From NCBI RefSeq assembly GCF_003390335.1, contig NZ_QUOU01000001.1, positions 4,340,001 through 4,404,000 on the forward strand: a DNA stretch of 64,000 nucleotides, in the 5' to 3' direction. The notes under the pieces were generated by a model. It did no database searches and was not told the origin of the DNA. It saw only the letters and a program-made list of their open reading frames with translations. The stretch comes from Thalassotalea euphylliae (GTDB lineage Bacteria > Pseudomonadota > Gammaproteobacteria > Enterobacterales > Alteromonadaceae). The position numbers and the translations under genes were made by a program. Below are positions 8,464 through 17,290 of the stretch, piece by piece. Numbering within the stretch: the stretch's first letter is position 1; each line of letters opens with the position of its first letter.

Positions 8464-9699
8464 TCAGCTACTCTTGCTGAGCGTTTTATCCACAACGTTT
8501 TTCTCACCAAGAAAGCGCGGCAGTTGCACAAGCAAGACGACTAGCACTGATAACCACATCAGCAAACTAAACGGCATCGCAGAGCCATCATAAAAGAAGG
8601 CTAAAATTGGCCCAGCTAAACCGCCAATACCAAAGCGTAATACGCCAATCACCGCCGTGGCTGTGCCTGATTGTTCCGCAAATTTTTGCAAAATAATGGC
8701 ATCCGCATTGACTGCGATCATGGAAATACTACCCATTAATGGCAATACCGCAGAAACGGTGTAGGCAATCGGTAACTGCCAGTAATTCACCATGACGAGC
8801 GCACTTGAAGCAATCACTGCCACTAACAAGCCATAACCAAGCATAGTCCGTGACCCCTTGCGCACCACTAAGCGAGTATTAATAAAATGTGCTGTCATCA
8901 AAGCGCCCACCGTTGCCGCGAACAGCACACTAAAGGTAAATTCACTGACTTGAAATACCGTCATATAAACAAACGGCACCGCCGTGATGTAAGCGAAAAA
9001 CGCCAGTGAGATCATCATAGAAGCGATCAGCTCTAAGCGCGCGGGTTTATTACCTAAGACAATTTTATAACGGCCGAGAAAACTCGGTGATTGCGCTTGC
9101 TGTTCACCTTGCTCACTTGCTAAGGACGCTGCGCGATTTGGCAATTGTTTCACAGCAAAGAGTAAAATCAGGCAGGCATAAACTGCTAGGGCATAGAAAA
9201 TCGCCTGCCAGCTATGCAACGCCAAAATCACACTGCCAATACTAGGCGCGATCATCGGGGCGAGCATCATGATCATACTAACGTACGATAAGCCTTTGGC
9301 TGTGTTTTTCTGATAGATCTCGCGAATCGTACCTGGCACGACAACTGTCGCGGCACTACTCAAAAACGCTTGTACAAATCGCATGCCCATAAAGGCTTCT
9401 ATGCTAGTGGCAAACGGCAAGGCGAATGTGGCCAGCATAAAGCCAATGAGGCCTATCATCACTAGATTGCGGCGCGGATATTTATCAGCCAAGGGGCCAA
9501 AAAATAATAAACCACAAGCATAGCCAACGAGATAAATACTCAGCGTATTTTGTACGCTTGGCATGGTCGTCGCTAACTCATCCGCAATTTGCGGCATTGC
9601 GGGCAAATACAAATCAATTGCCAACGGTGATAGCGCCATAATTGACGCCAGCAAAGGTAATAAGATTTTCTTCGAAATAGTGAACGGATTTTGGGTCAC
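8464..9699 (-). CDS. Bcr/CflA-family multidrug efflux MFS transporter
   Basis: A 12-helix major facilitator protein, about 411 residues from the chosen start. LSPLAIDLYLPAMPQIADEL in helix 1 and the helix 2-3 loop FGPLADKYPRRNL are the hallmark of drug:H+ antiporter-1 proteins of the Bcr/CflA branch (bicyclomycin, chloramphenicol, sulfonamide export). The long open frame starts at 9762, inside the MocR gene. I prefer a GTG at 9699 with a GAGAG ribosome-binding site four bases before it, which avoids a 50-base overlap; the exact start is uncertain. It directly follows the MocR-family regulator on the same strand and is probably co-transcribed with it. Confidence 0.85.
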   Translation of the reverse strand: MTQNPFTISKKILLPLLASIMALSPLAIDLYLPAMPQIADELATTMPSVQNTLSIYLVGYACGLLFFGPLADKYPRRNLVMIGLIGFMLATFALPFATSIEAFMGMRFVQAFLSSAATVVVPGTIREIYQKNTAKGLSYVSMIMMLAPMIAPSIGSVILALHSWQAIFYALAVYACLILLFAVKQLPNRAASLASEQGEQQAQSPSFLGRYKIVLGNKPARLELIASMMISLAFFAYITAVPFVYMTVFQVSEFTFSVLFAATVGALMTAHFINTRLVVRKGSRTMLGYGLLVAVIASSALVMVNYWQLPIAYTVSAVLPLMGSISMIAVNADAIILQKFAEQSGTATAVIGVLRFGIGGLAGPILAFFYDGSAMPFSLLMWLSVLVVLLVQLPRFLGEKNVVDKTLSKSS

Positions 9700-9712
9700 A
9701 GTGCTCTCAAAT

Positions 9713-11185
9713 TTATTTTTTGATGTAAGGTTTATTGACTGAATGGTGCTGATGTTGAGCAACTAATTGCCCCAGAATTTTAATCGCTTGCTCGATATCT
9801 TGGTGCCACTGCACACCAAAGCTAATGCGCATATAGTGCTGGTACTTACCCGACGGTGAAAAAATCCCACCCGGTGCAAAACTCACCCCTTGGGCAATCG
9901 CCTCGTGAAAAAAATCATCGGTATTGACATGTGAACGACATCGCACCCAAAGCACACTGCCTCCTTGTGGCTTAGCAATACACACTTCACTGGGAAAGTG
10001 CTCAGCGATTAATGCTCGCATGCGCTCACAATTGTAGATCAGTTTTTTACGCAGTACAGCCAAATGGCGATCATATTCACCCGACAGCAAATATTCGGTT
10101 AGCGTCCATTGCTGCAACATCGGGGTTGAACACGATTGCGCCCGTTTAATACGCTTTGCTTGCTCTTCAAAACGCCCCGGAATTAACCAGCCAATTCGGT
10201 AGCCCGGTGCTGCCGTTTTCGAAAAAGACGAGCAAGTGAGCACTAGTCCTTTTTCAGAATACAGCTGGGCTGGCTTTGGTCGCTCGCCGTCAAAATGCAA
10301 GTCGCCATAGGTATCATCTTCAATCAAGGGGACATTATGGCGCTCTAGCAGCTCGACCATTTGCTGACGGCGACTATCAGGCATCAGTGACCCCAAGGGA
10401 TTATTGATCGCCGTTGAAAATAGGCAAGCTTTCACGGGATATTGATTGAGCGTTTTTTCCAGCTCGTCAAGGCAAATACCGTCTTCTGTGCAGGTATATA
10501 CTTCCAACGCTTTCATCCCCAAGCTTTCAATCAGTTCAATTAGGCCAAAGAAACAAGGCGATTCAATCGCAATCACATCGCCTTTTTCAGCAACACATTG
10601 CAATGCGATCGACAGCGCTTCCTGACAGCCATTGGTGATCAGCATATCCTGATAATTGACCGCAACTCCCAACTCTTGATAGCGAAATGCCAACTGCATT
10701 CGCAATTTAGGATCGCCATTCACTGGCCCATAACTCACCGCTTTTTCTGCCACTTTGCAGAGCACTGAGCGCATTAACCTCGCTAGCGCTTTATCTGGCG
10801 GGTGAGTATTCACAGGGTTAGAAATGCCCAGCGCCACCGTATTGGGTAAGTGAACGGCATCGTGCACTTGCTCAATCAAGCTACGACAATTGACCTCCAC
10901 AGGCTTACTACCCATCCATTTACTGCGCGTAGGCTGCAAGGTACGGGCTTGCTCGGCTTGCAAGTAATAGCCTGACTGCGGGCGAGCGCAAACCCGCCCC
11001 TGCTTTTCTAACTCTAAATACGCTTGCTTAACCGTAGGTACGCTTATTTCCAGCTGCTTACTCAGCTTGCGTAAACTTGGCAGCTTGTCACCCGCGCGTA
11101 ATAAGCCCTGCTGCTGTTGATCATCAATAAACTCAATAATTTGCTGATAGAGGAAATCAGACGACTGACGGTTAAGTAGTTTCAT
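9713..11185 (-). CDS. MocR-family (GntR-HTH plus aminotransferase fold) PLP-dependent regulator
   Basis: The 490-residue protein has an N-terminal GntR winged helix (about residues 1-75, with SDFLYQQIIEFIDDQQQQG, KLPSLRKLSKQLEISVPTVKQAY and a YYL end). An aspartate-aminotransferase-fold domain follows, with TNGCQEALSIAL, PLGSLMPD, EDDTYGDLHF (the PLP-pyridine Asp) and the Schiff-base lysine region SFSKTAAPGYRIGW. MocR proteins are transcription factors using PLP as cofactor or effector; examples are GabR, PdxR and TauR. It is divergent from an EamA transporter, the usual MocR layout, and two direct repeats in the intergenic region are candidate operators. The regulated ligand cannot be read from sequence. 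Confidence 0.92.
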   Translation of the reverse strand: MKLLNRQSSDFLYQQIIEFIDDQQQQGLLRAGDKLPSLRKLSKQLEISVPTVKQAYLELEKQGRVCARPQSGYYLQAEQARTLQPTRSKWMGSKPVEVNCRSLIEQVHDAVHLPNTVALGISNPVNTHPPDKALARLMRSVLCKVAEKAVSYGPVNGDPKLRMQLAFRYQELGVAVNYQDMLITNGCQEALSIALQCVAEKGDVIAIESPCFFGLIELIESLGMKALEVYTCTEDGICLDELEKTLNQYPVKACLFSTAINNPLGSLMPDSRRQQMVELLERHNVPLIEDDTYGDLHFDGERPKPAQLYSEKGLVLTCSSFSKTAAPGYRIGWLIPGRFEEQAKRIKRAQSCSTPMLQQWTLTEYLLSGEYDRHLAVLRKKLIYNCERMRALIAEHFPSEVCIAKPQGGSVLWVRCRSHVNTDDFFHEAIAQGVSFAPGGIFSPSGKYQHYMRISFGVQWHQDIEQAIKILGQLVAQHQHHSVNKPYIKK

Positions 11186-11191
11186 CGCAAA

Positions 11192-11228
11192 CTGTATAGG
11201 TTACATTTTCATTTTTCTGTATATGTTA
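11192..11228. promoter_or_regulatory. Paired direct repeats, candidate MocR operator
   Basis: CTGTATAGGTTA at 11192-11203 and CTGTATATGTTA at 11217-11228 differ at one of 12 positions and start 25 bases apart. They lie directly upstream of the MocR-type regulator and in the shared region with the divergent EamA gene. MocR regulators such as GabR and PdxR bind directly repeated boxes, so this is a good operator candidate. Confidence 0.5.
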
Positions 11229-11404
11229 TTAAAACAAACACTCGCTACACTGTCTATCAAGCAATTAGTTTTAGACATTGCCTTCAAACAAAGTTTTCGA
11301 CACTGTTTCTGGCAGCACAACTAAAATAAGGTCAGTGAAATAATAAACAGTCAGTCGCGTATTTAAGCAACGATATTCAACACCCAATTGTGATAGGACA
11401 TTCG

Positions 11405-12397
11405 ATGAACAACACCATGCTTTACATCCTAACTGTGCTGATTTGGGGCAGCACTTGGATAGCCATTAATTACCAATTGGGCGAAGTCGCGCCTGAAGCC
11501 TCGGTCGCCTATCGTTTTGGCCTGGCCGCGACTGTTTTGTTTATCTATTGTTGGCTGCGAAAGCTGCCACTGGCAATGAACACTAAGCAACATATGTGGG
11601 TAGCACTTTTCGGCATGGCGTTATTTGGCTGTAACTACTTTTTTCTCTATCAAGCACAGCAACATATTAACTCAGCGCTAACTTGTATTGCCTTTTCAAC
11701 CTTGCTGCTGTTCAACATTATTAACGCCCGTATTTGGTATAAAACCCCTGTGAATTCTCAAGTGGTTATCGGCGGTACTTTGGGTTTAATCGGCATTGTG
11801 ATTTTGTTTTGGCCACAAGTGAAGACCTTGAGTTTTACTGATATGACGTTATACGGCCTAGTGTTATGCCTAATTGGCACCGCATCGGCATCAACCGGCA
11901 ATATGATTTCGATTCGCAACCAAAACAATAAAATGCCCGTTGTTCAGTCTAATGCATGGGGCATGCTGTATGGCACTATTTTTATGAGCGTTTTAGCTCT
12001 GGCACAGGGTAAGTCGTTTACCTTTGAGTGGTCTGCATCTTATATCAGCTCACTGTTATTTTTATCCATTTTTGGCTCAGTGATCGCCTTTGGTTGTTAC
12101 TTGTCGTTGATGACGCGTATTGGCCCGCATAAAACTTCGTATGCCAATATCCTATTTCCTGCAGTTGCCGTGGCTATTTCAACCGTGGTTGAAGGCTTTG
12201 TCTGGGATCAATACACAGTATTTGGCTTTATCGCCATTATGGTGGGTAACTTTGTTGTGCTCTCAAAACCAAGGGCGTTAAAGCGCGACAAAATGGTGGT
12301 TAATAATGACAAGGCTAGCAGCGAAAAACCTAGTACTGAAAAACATAGCGCGGAAAAGCCCAACAACATCGACACAGACAAAGTAACCGCCAGCTAA
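11405..12397 (+). CDS. EamA/DMT-superfamily transporter
   Basis: A ten-helix drug/metabolite transporter of about 330 residues with two EamA repeats. The first begins LYILTVLIWGSTWIAINYQLG with the AYRFGLAA motif. The second begins near LSFTDMTLYGLVLCLIGTASAS and ends VFGFIAIMVGNFVVL. The ATG at 11405 is chosen because AGGA lies six bases before it; a GTG 15 bases upstream is in frame. Family members export amino acids or other metabolites. The final 40 residues are hydrophilic and repetitive (SSEKP, STEKH, SAEKP) and look like a cytoplasmic tail. It is divergent from, and probably controlled by, the neighbouring MocR regulator. Confidence 0.88.
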   Translation: MNNTMLYILTVLIWGSTWIAINYQLGEVAPEASVAYRFGLAATVLFIYCWLRKLPLAMNTKQHMWVALFGMALFGCNYFFLYQAQQHINSALTCIAFSTLLLFNIINARIWYKTPVNSQVVIGGTLGLIGIVILFWPQVKTLSFTDMTLYGLVLCLIGTASASTGNMISIRNQNNKMPVVQSNAWGMLYGTIFMSVLALAQGKSFTFEWSASYISSLLFLSIFGSVIAFGCYLSLMTRIGPHKTSYANILFPAVAVAISTVVEGFVWDQYTVFGFIAIMVGNFVVLSKPRALKRDKMVVNNDKASSEKPSTEKHSAEKPNNIDTDKVTAS

Positions 12398-12460
12398 TCA
12401 CTTTACTCACATCAGTTTTGGCAACACAAAACGACTAGTTCAATCAATTTTTGTTGCCAC

Positions 12461-12493
12461 CGGCATGGCATTCCTTCCCGCCATGCCGTTTTT
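12461..12493 (+). terminator. Rho-independent terminator after the EamA gene
   Basis: A perfect 9-bp stem CGGCATGGC / GCCATGCCG with a 10-base loop is followed by five T residues, 64 bases after the stop. Confidence 0.85.
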
Positions 12494-12658
12494 CTCACCT
12501 TATTCAGTTCTGAACCACCTAGTATGGTTAAGTTTAATTTTTGCACAACGCTTTTCGCTGTGTTATCAATATACGAAACTAGTCGTAAATTGATGGCCGT
12601 ATAAATTTTATACTTTAAGCTCGACTTAAAAATAACAACAAAAACAAGGAAGAACGCA

Positions 12659-13891
12659 ATGCATACAATACACAAAGCATTTCCTGTCATCTCACATAAA
12701 ATGGTTAAGTTTGCTAGTTATCTAATGCTGGCGATGCTAGGTACTATTTCGCTTTTATCACTGTCCGTTTGCGCAACAGATATCAGCGCCTTAAACCCAA
12801 TTGAAGAGCTAACTATTTCTTCTGAGTTAGTCGATGCCCCAGTTATTTACAACGTTACCCTACCCGCTAGTTATCAAACCAAAACTGACAAGCGCTATGT
12901 ACTGTTGTTTGATATCCATCCGCGCAGCCAGCCGATGCACGCAGGCATGCACGACTGGATGAGTCATAACGGTGCTTGGCCATGGTTGGAAACCATTATT
13001 GTGACGCCAAAAAATTACAACGAAGCCTTTGCGGCTATTTATGCTGAGTACGTGGAAGGAAAAAGCACCAAACTATTAGAGTACTTTGCCCAAGATTTAC
13101 TGCCCAATATTGCCAAAAACTACCGACTTAATGGCTTTAAAATATACAGCGGCTTTACCGGCAATGCCGCTGTAGGCTTAGGCTTGCTACTCGATCAACC
13201 TGATTTATTTAATGCCTATATTCTTGCCAGCCCGACACTCAACAATCACCCACTAAAACTTCATGAAAAAGTAGCAACACAATTTAGTAAGTTACCCAAC
13301 AAACCCCGCTACGTGGCACTTTCGATGAGTGATAGCAGCTACGACAAATCACACCTTGCGGCTTTTGAACAAGTCACTGCGCAGATGACACTGCTAGCGC
13401 CTGAGCATACCCAAGTCAGCGTTCAACGCTTTGACGGCAACTACTATATGACCCAGCCCGTGCTGGCAACCAGCTATGCCATTGAAGAAATATTTAACGA
13501 TGTTCACCAAGCACTAACACCTGATTCTGCTATCGCCAAACAAGGGGCTGATGCCATTCTTGCCCACTATCAGTTTTTATCGGCAGAAAAATACGGCTTT
13601 GAAGTCTCAGCGCTTAACTCGCTAAAAGCACTCGCAAAGTCAAAGTTAGAAAATGAACCTGAAACTGCGATTGCGATCCTGCAAAAAGCGACTCAACAAT
13701 ATCCAGAATCTGCTTTTGCCCACGAAGCACTGGCCGCTGGCTATTTTCAATTGAAAGACTATAAAAAGGCAGTAGCAGAGCAGAAACTTGCGGTCGAGCA
13801 CGCTAAAGACCTTGTGCCTTATTGGCAACGCACGTATCAAGAAAAACTCAGCAAGTATCAGCAAACGCTTAACAATCACGCCGCAGAATAA
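12659..13891 (+). CDS. Exported esterase-fold (IroE/EstD-like) protein with a C-terminal TPR, nucleophile Ser replaced
   Basis: The 410-residue protein has an N-terminal hydrophobic export segment (about 20-40) ending at CATDIS. Next is an alpha/beta-hydrolase domain of the esterase D/IroE type: VIYNVTLPASY, KRYVLLFDIHP, then DLLPNIAKNYRLNG, FNAYILASPTL. A C-terminal tail has one or two TPR-like helices (ETAIAILQKATQQYPESAFAHEALAAGYFQLKDYKKAV). The usual GHSxGG nucleophile elbow reads SGFTGNA here: Thr167 sits where the serine is expected. It may therefore be non-hydrolytic or use a different residue. The start has an AAGGA ribosome-binding site. Neighbouring genes also encode exported proteins with depleted catalytic motifs. 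Confidence 0.7.
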   Translation: MHTIHKAFPVISHKMVKFASYLMLAMLGTISLLSLSVCATDISALNPIEELTISSELVDAPVIYNVTLPASYQTKTDKRYVLLFDIHPRSQPMHAGMHDWMSHNGAWPWLETIIVTPKNYNEAFAAIYAEYVEGKSTKLLEYFAQDLLPNIAKNYRLNGFKIYSGFTGNAAVGLGLLLDQPDLFNAYILASPTLNNHPLKLHEKVATQFSKLPNKPRYVALSMSDSSYDKSHLAAFEQVTAQMTLLAPEHTQVSVQRFDGNYYMTQPVLATSYAIEEIFNDVHQALTPDSAIAKQGADAILAHYQFLSAEKYGFEVSALNSLKALAKSKLENEPETAIAILQKATQQYPESAFAHEALAAGYFQLKDYKKAVAEQKLAVEHAKDLVPYWQRTYQEKLSKYQQTLNNHAAE

Positions 13892-14081
13892 ACCGAAACG
13901 AGCAGGTGGCATTACGCTCACCTTCCTTCGCTAACAGAGTAAAAAATTGAAAACGAAAAACTGCAACTAGACGCAGAATACTGACTTGTCATCGTTTATT
14001 AGCAGCACACTTCCTCGATATTTTATAGCTTATTATTCAGCCAGTTAGATTATTGATGCAAGGAAGAAGGTAAAAATCGTT

Positions 14082-15542
14082 ATGTTGAAATTATTTAAGA
14101 AGACACGCCACATAACATTCGCAATAAATGTCGCTATGGTGTCTTTTTCATTACTCGCTGCAAGCGCATGGGCAGGCGAAACGGAAGATTTTGTTGAAAA
14201 ACTAAAAGCCCACTATCAACCCACCAGATCAATTAACGCTTTTTCATTTAGCTACCACTTCTTAAACAAACAGTATCGATCTCATGATTATTGGGACTAT
14301 CAAGCACCGAATCGCGTTCTGTCGGTCAGGATGGTCGAAGTGGATATGGCGAAAAAGCACTTTTATGACAATGACATTCTGTATTCTCCCGGCGGTCAAA
14401 TACTTGATAGAGCGCAGTACCAAAACGATACCGAAAGTTATTACTACGAAAAAAACGGTAACTTTTTAGGCAAGCGGTATTTAAACAGAGGTATGGGGAA
14501 TTTTGATCGCTTTATGAGTTTTATGGCAATGAATATCGACTTTCTGGCTGTAAGACCGTTACTAGATGAAACTGATATTAGCGGTAAAGTTACCCTTGCT
14601 CACGATACTCAATCAAATACAACTACCCTTACCCATAAAGTGTCAGAAGAAAGCATTATTGACTATCAATTCAGTAACGAGCCTTTACAGCTTCTAAAAC
14701 TACACAATAAATCAAGGCAAGCGATCTACGTCTACGATGATTACCAAACAACCAGAGGTCTCACCTTCGCACGCTCGGTGAATAAGTATTACAACGGCGA
14801 TCCCGTACCTGCCTACATCAGTTTTAATGATAGGTTCGATATCATTGAGCACGTAGACACCTCGAAATTAAAGCTTCCAGCAGGCTATGGTCCCGAAATT
14901 AAAAGGGGAGATGGAGTTTTAACAGCCACAGAAATTGCCAAAGACCTTTTTCTCGTCACCGACGCTTCAGCTTGGCGTAACAGCTTATTTAAAGTCAATG
15001 GCGATAAAATCATGGTCTTTGGCGCAAGTGGCTCGCCAGCACAAGCAAAGAAAACCACTGCACTTATTCGCGAACAATTTCCCGAAAAAGCAATTACTGC
15101 CATTCATGTAACCCACCCTCAAACACCAGATATAGCAGGCCTTAATGTTTATGCGGAGCAAGGAATCGAGATATTGGCAGATAACTATACTATTGCGGCT
15201 ATCAAAGCCTTTCCAAGCTTTGCAGAAAATATCGATTCATTCAAATTCCGCACCATCGAGCATGAACAAGTGATTGATGGTGCGAGCTTTTATATTTTAG
15301 AAAGTATGCACGCTAAGCGACAAAGTTTTGTCTACTTCAAAGACAGCGAAATTATCTTTCAAGCAAACTTTCTTAATATAGCGTTTGATAACACTATTCC
15401 TAAAGTGATACCGAATTACACTAGAACTTTTATTGATTTTGTCCGTAGCAAACAACTGAAATTAAAGCGTATTGTCGGCAATTACAAAAACAACAATATT
15501 TCAGTAGAAGTGATGAATAAAACCTATAACGCCATGATGTAG
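14082..15542 (+). CDS. Exported metallo-beta-lactamase-fold protein with degenerate metal site (paralogue 1)
   Basis: The 486-residue protein has a Sec signal peptide (cleavage near ASAWA-GE). An N-terminal domain of about 280 residues has no motif I recognise. The C-terminal half resembles the metallo-beta-lactamase fold: DLFLVTDASAWRNSLFKVNGDKIMVFGA (first beta sheet), ITAIHVTHP at the position of the HxHxDH loop, then GLNVYAEQGIEILADNYT. The metal loop reads THPQTPDIAG (about 344-353) instead of THxHxDHxxG, and the later His motifs are also missing. It is therefore unlikely to bind the usual two zinc ions. It is convergent with a clear paralogue at 15674-17128. Function unknown. Confidence 0.65.
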   Translation: MLKLFKKTRHITFAINVAMVSFSLLAASAWAGETEDFVEKLKAHYQPTRSINAFSFSYHFLNKQYRSHDYWDYQAPNRVLSVRMVEVDMAKKHFYDNDILYSPGGQILDRAQYQNDTESYYYEKNGNFLGKRYLNRGMGNFDRFMSFMAMNIDFLAVRPLLDETDISGKVTLAHDTQSNTTTLTHKVSEESIIDYQFSNEPLQLLKLHNKSRQAIYVYDDYQTTRGLTFARSVNKYYNGDPVPAYISFNDRFDIIEHVDTSKLKLPAGYGPEIKRGDGVLTATEIAKDLFLVTDASAWRNSLFKVNGDKIMVFGASGSPAQAKKTTALIREQFPEKAITAIHVTHPQTPDIAGLNVYAEQGIEILADNYTIAAIKAFPSFAENIDSFKFRTIEHEQVIDGASFYILESMHAKRQSFVYFKDSEIIFQANFLNIAFDNTIPKVIPNYTRTFIDFVRSKQLKLKRIVGNYKNNNISVEVMNKTYNAMM

Positions 15543-15579
15543 ATTTTGCCCTAATTGATGATTAACCGATAGTTTATTC

Positions 15580-15617
15580 AGTGAACATAGCAGACTAACT
15601 ATGTTCACTTGTTTATT
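15580..15617. terminator. Bidirectional hairpin between the convergent paralogues
   Basis: An 11-bp perfect stem AGTGAACATAG / CTATGTTCACT with an 8-base loop is followed by TGTTTATT. It lies between two convergent genes and could terminate both; the T-run is weak on each strand. Confidence 0.55.
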
Positions 15618-15673
15618 GAAAGGTTTTATTAAAAGGGAATACATAGAAAGCTCAGCATAAAAACACCATTGCC

Positions 15674-17128
15674 TTACATCGTGTTCGCTTGATAAGCCTT
15701 ATTCATAACCGCCAGTGAAATATTGCTATTCCGGTTTTGCGCTACAATGCGCGTAACCTTGAGCTTTGAGTCTCGAACAAAATCAATAAATTGTTTGCTG
15801 TAGCTGGGCAGGATATTGGCAATGGTATTATCGCGAGCGATTTCAAGAAAATCTGACTGATAAATCGTTCCGCTTTGGGTAAAGTAGGCAAAGCTTTGGC
15901 GTTTTGAACGAGCGCTCTCAAGAACATAAAATTGCACACCATTGTTCACCTGCTCATGGCTGATAGGTTCAAAAGAAAAGCTGTCAATCTTATCCGTAAA
16001 GCGTGGATAGGCTTTAATTGCCGCAATCGTATAGTCATCGGCATACACTTTCGCCCCTTGTTCCACAAAAGGTAAAAGCCCAGTTATGTGTTCACGATAA
16101 GGGTGAGTGACATAAACACCACTAATTTGCTTAGTAGGAAATTGCTGCTTGATGGTTTTCAACACAGATTCTGATAAGCGACTACTTCTTGGTGCGCCAA
16201 ACACCATAATATTGCCGCCGTTTACGGTAAATAAGGTATTGTGCTTTTGTGATGCGTCGTTAATTAAGTAAAGGTCTTCAGCGATTTCAGTAGCAGCTAA
16301 CGCTAAATATTGCTCAGCAGGTTTGATGCGATAACCATTGGGCAATGTGAGCTTCTCAGGTGTTATCTGCTCAATCACCTCAAACTTCTCAATTCGGGTT
16401 ATAAAGCTGGGGATCACATCGCCGTTGTAGTGCTTAATCAATGAATGTGCGAAGTGGTAGCCATTGCTTGTTCGGTAATCGCCATAGAGAAAAATGCGTT
16501 TTCTCGCTTTGTTATTGATGGATTCTAAACGCAGCGGCGCGAGATTAAACACATACTCGATTTCTTTACCTTTAGCGCCCTCAGCCTGTCGATGCGCTAA
16601 AGTCACTTTTCCAGCGACTTTGTCTGGCTGAATGTCGATGGTCTCACTAATATCCTGACTAACACTAATTGTTTGCAGCAAAGGTCTAACCGCTAAGAAA
16701 TCGAGATTCATTAAGGTTAAGTTTTTATAGCGAGAGAAACTATTCATACTCTGCGCTATGGCACTTTTACCCAAGGAAATACCATTGCGTTCATAACGCG
16801 AGCTCTCGCTATCATTTTGAAAGTGCACTTCATCTAAATACAAGCCACCAGTAAAGTGATGCACAACATTTTGATAGTAGTGCTGCTTTTCCATATCAAT
16901 ATCTGTGACTTTAAAGGCTTTGTAGCGGCTAGGGGCTTGATAGTCCCATGATTGATATGGGTCACTGCGGCCAAAATAACTGTGAGTCAGTGAAAAAGCG
17001 CTAATTGAGGCCGTTTGCTGGTAGTGCTTTTGTAGTAGCTCAATAAATGCCTTTGCTTCACTCGCGTATGTGCTTGAAGTCACTCCTAGGTAAAGCAGCG
17101 CAAGCAGTATGAAGGTGTTAATTCGCAA
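15674..17128 (-). CDS. Exported metallo-beta-lactamase-fold protein with degenerate metal site (paralogue 2)
   Basis: The 484-residue protein has a signal peptide ending near TSSTYA-SEA. It is clearly homologous along its length to the protein at 14082-15542; shared blocks include Y-SWDYQAPSR, SYFGRSDPY versus the equivalent, FLAVRPLL, NGDVIPSFI, TEIAEDLYLINDAS, VTHPYREHITGL, ADDYTIAAIKAYPRF, RQSFAYF and FIDFVRDSKLK. At the metal loop it has THPYREHITG, keeping one extra His compared with its partner (EH versus PD) but not the HxHxDH set. YQSDFL retains an Asp where the partner has Asn. The gene has its own 162-base upstream region. The pair probably arose by an inverted duplication. Function unknown. 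Confidence 0.65.
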   Translation of the reverse strand: MRINTFILLALLYLGVTSSTYASEAKAFIELLQKHYQQTASISAFSLTHSYFGRSDPYQSWDYQAPSRYKAFKVTDIDMEKQHYYQNVVHHFTGGLYLDEVHFQNDSESSRYERNGISLGKSAIAQSMNSFSRYKNLTLMNLDFLAVRPLLQTISVSQDISETIDIQPDKVAGKVTLAHRQAEGAKGKEIEYVFNLAPLRLESINNKARKRIFLYGDYRTSNGYHFAHSLIKHYNGDVIPSFITRIEKFEVIEQITPEKLTLPNGYRIKPAEQYLALAATEIAEDLYLINDASQKHNTLFTVNGGNIMVFGAPRSSRLSESVLKTIKQQFPTKQISGVYVTHPYREHITGLLPFVEQGAKVYADDYTIAAIKAYPRFTDKIDSFSFEPISHEQVNNGVQFYVLESARSKRQSFAYFTQSGTIYQSDFLEIARDNTIANILPSYSKQFIDFVRDSKLKVTRIVAQNRNSNISLAVMNKAYQANTM

Positions 17129-17290
17129 AATAAATTCCCTTTTAAATTCAGTGAAATTAGTTTTTCAAATCCTTGACTGCTAACTAAGGTTAAAAAAGTG
17201 AAAGTGTTAATTAACTTTTATTATTAATGCCCAATCATCTACGCCAATTCAACCAGACCAAATGAACCATGCCAACCCCCACATGCTCAG

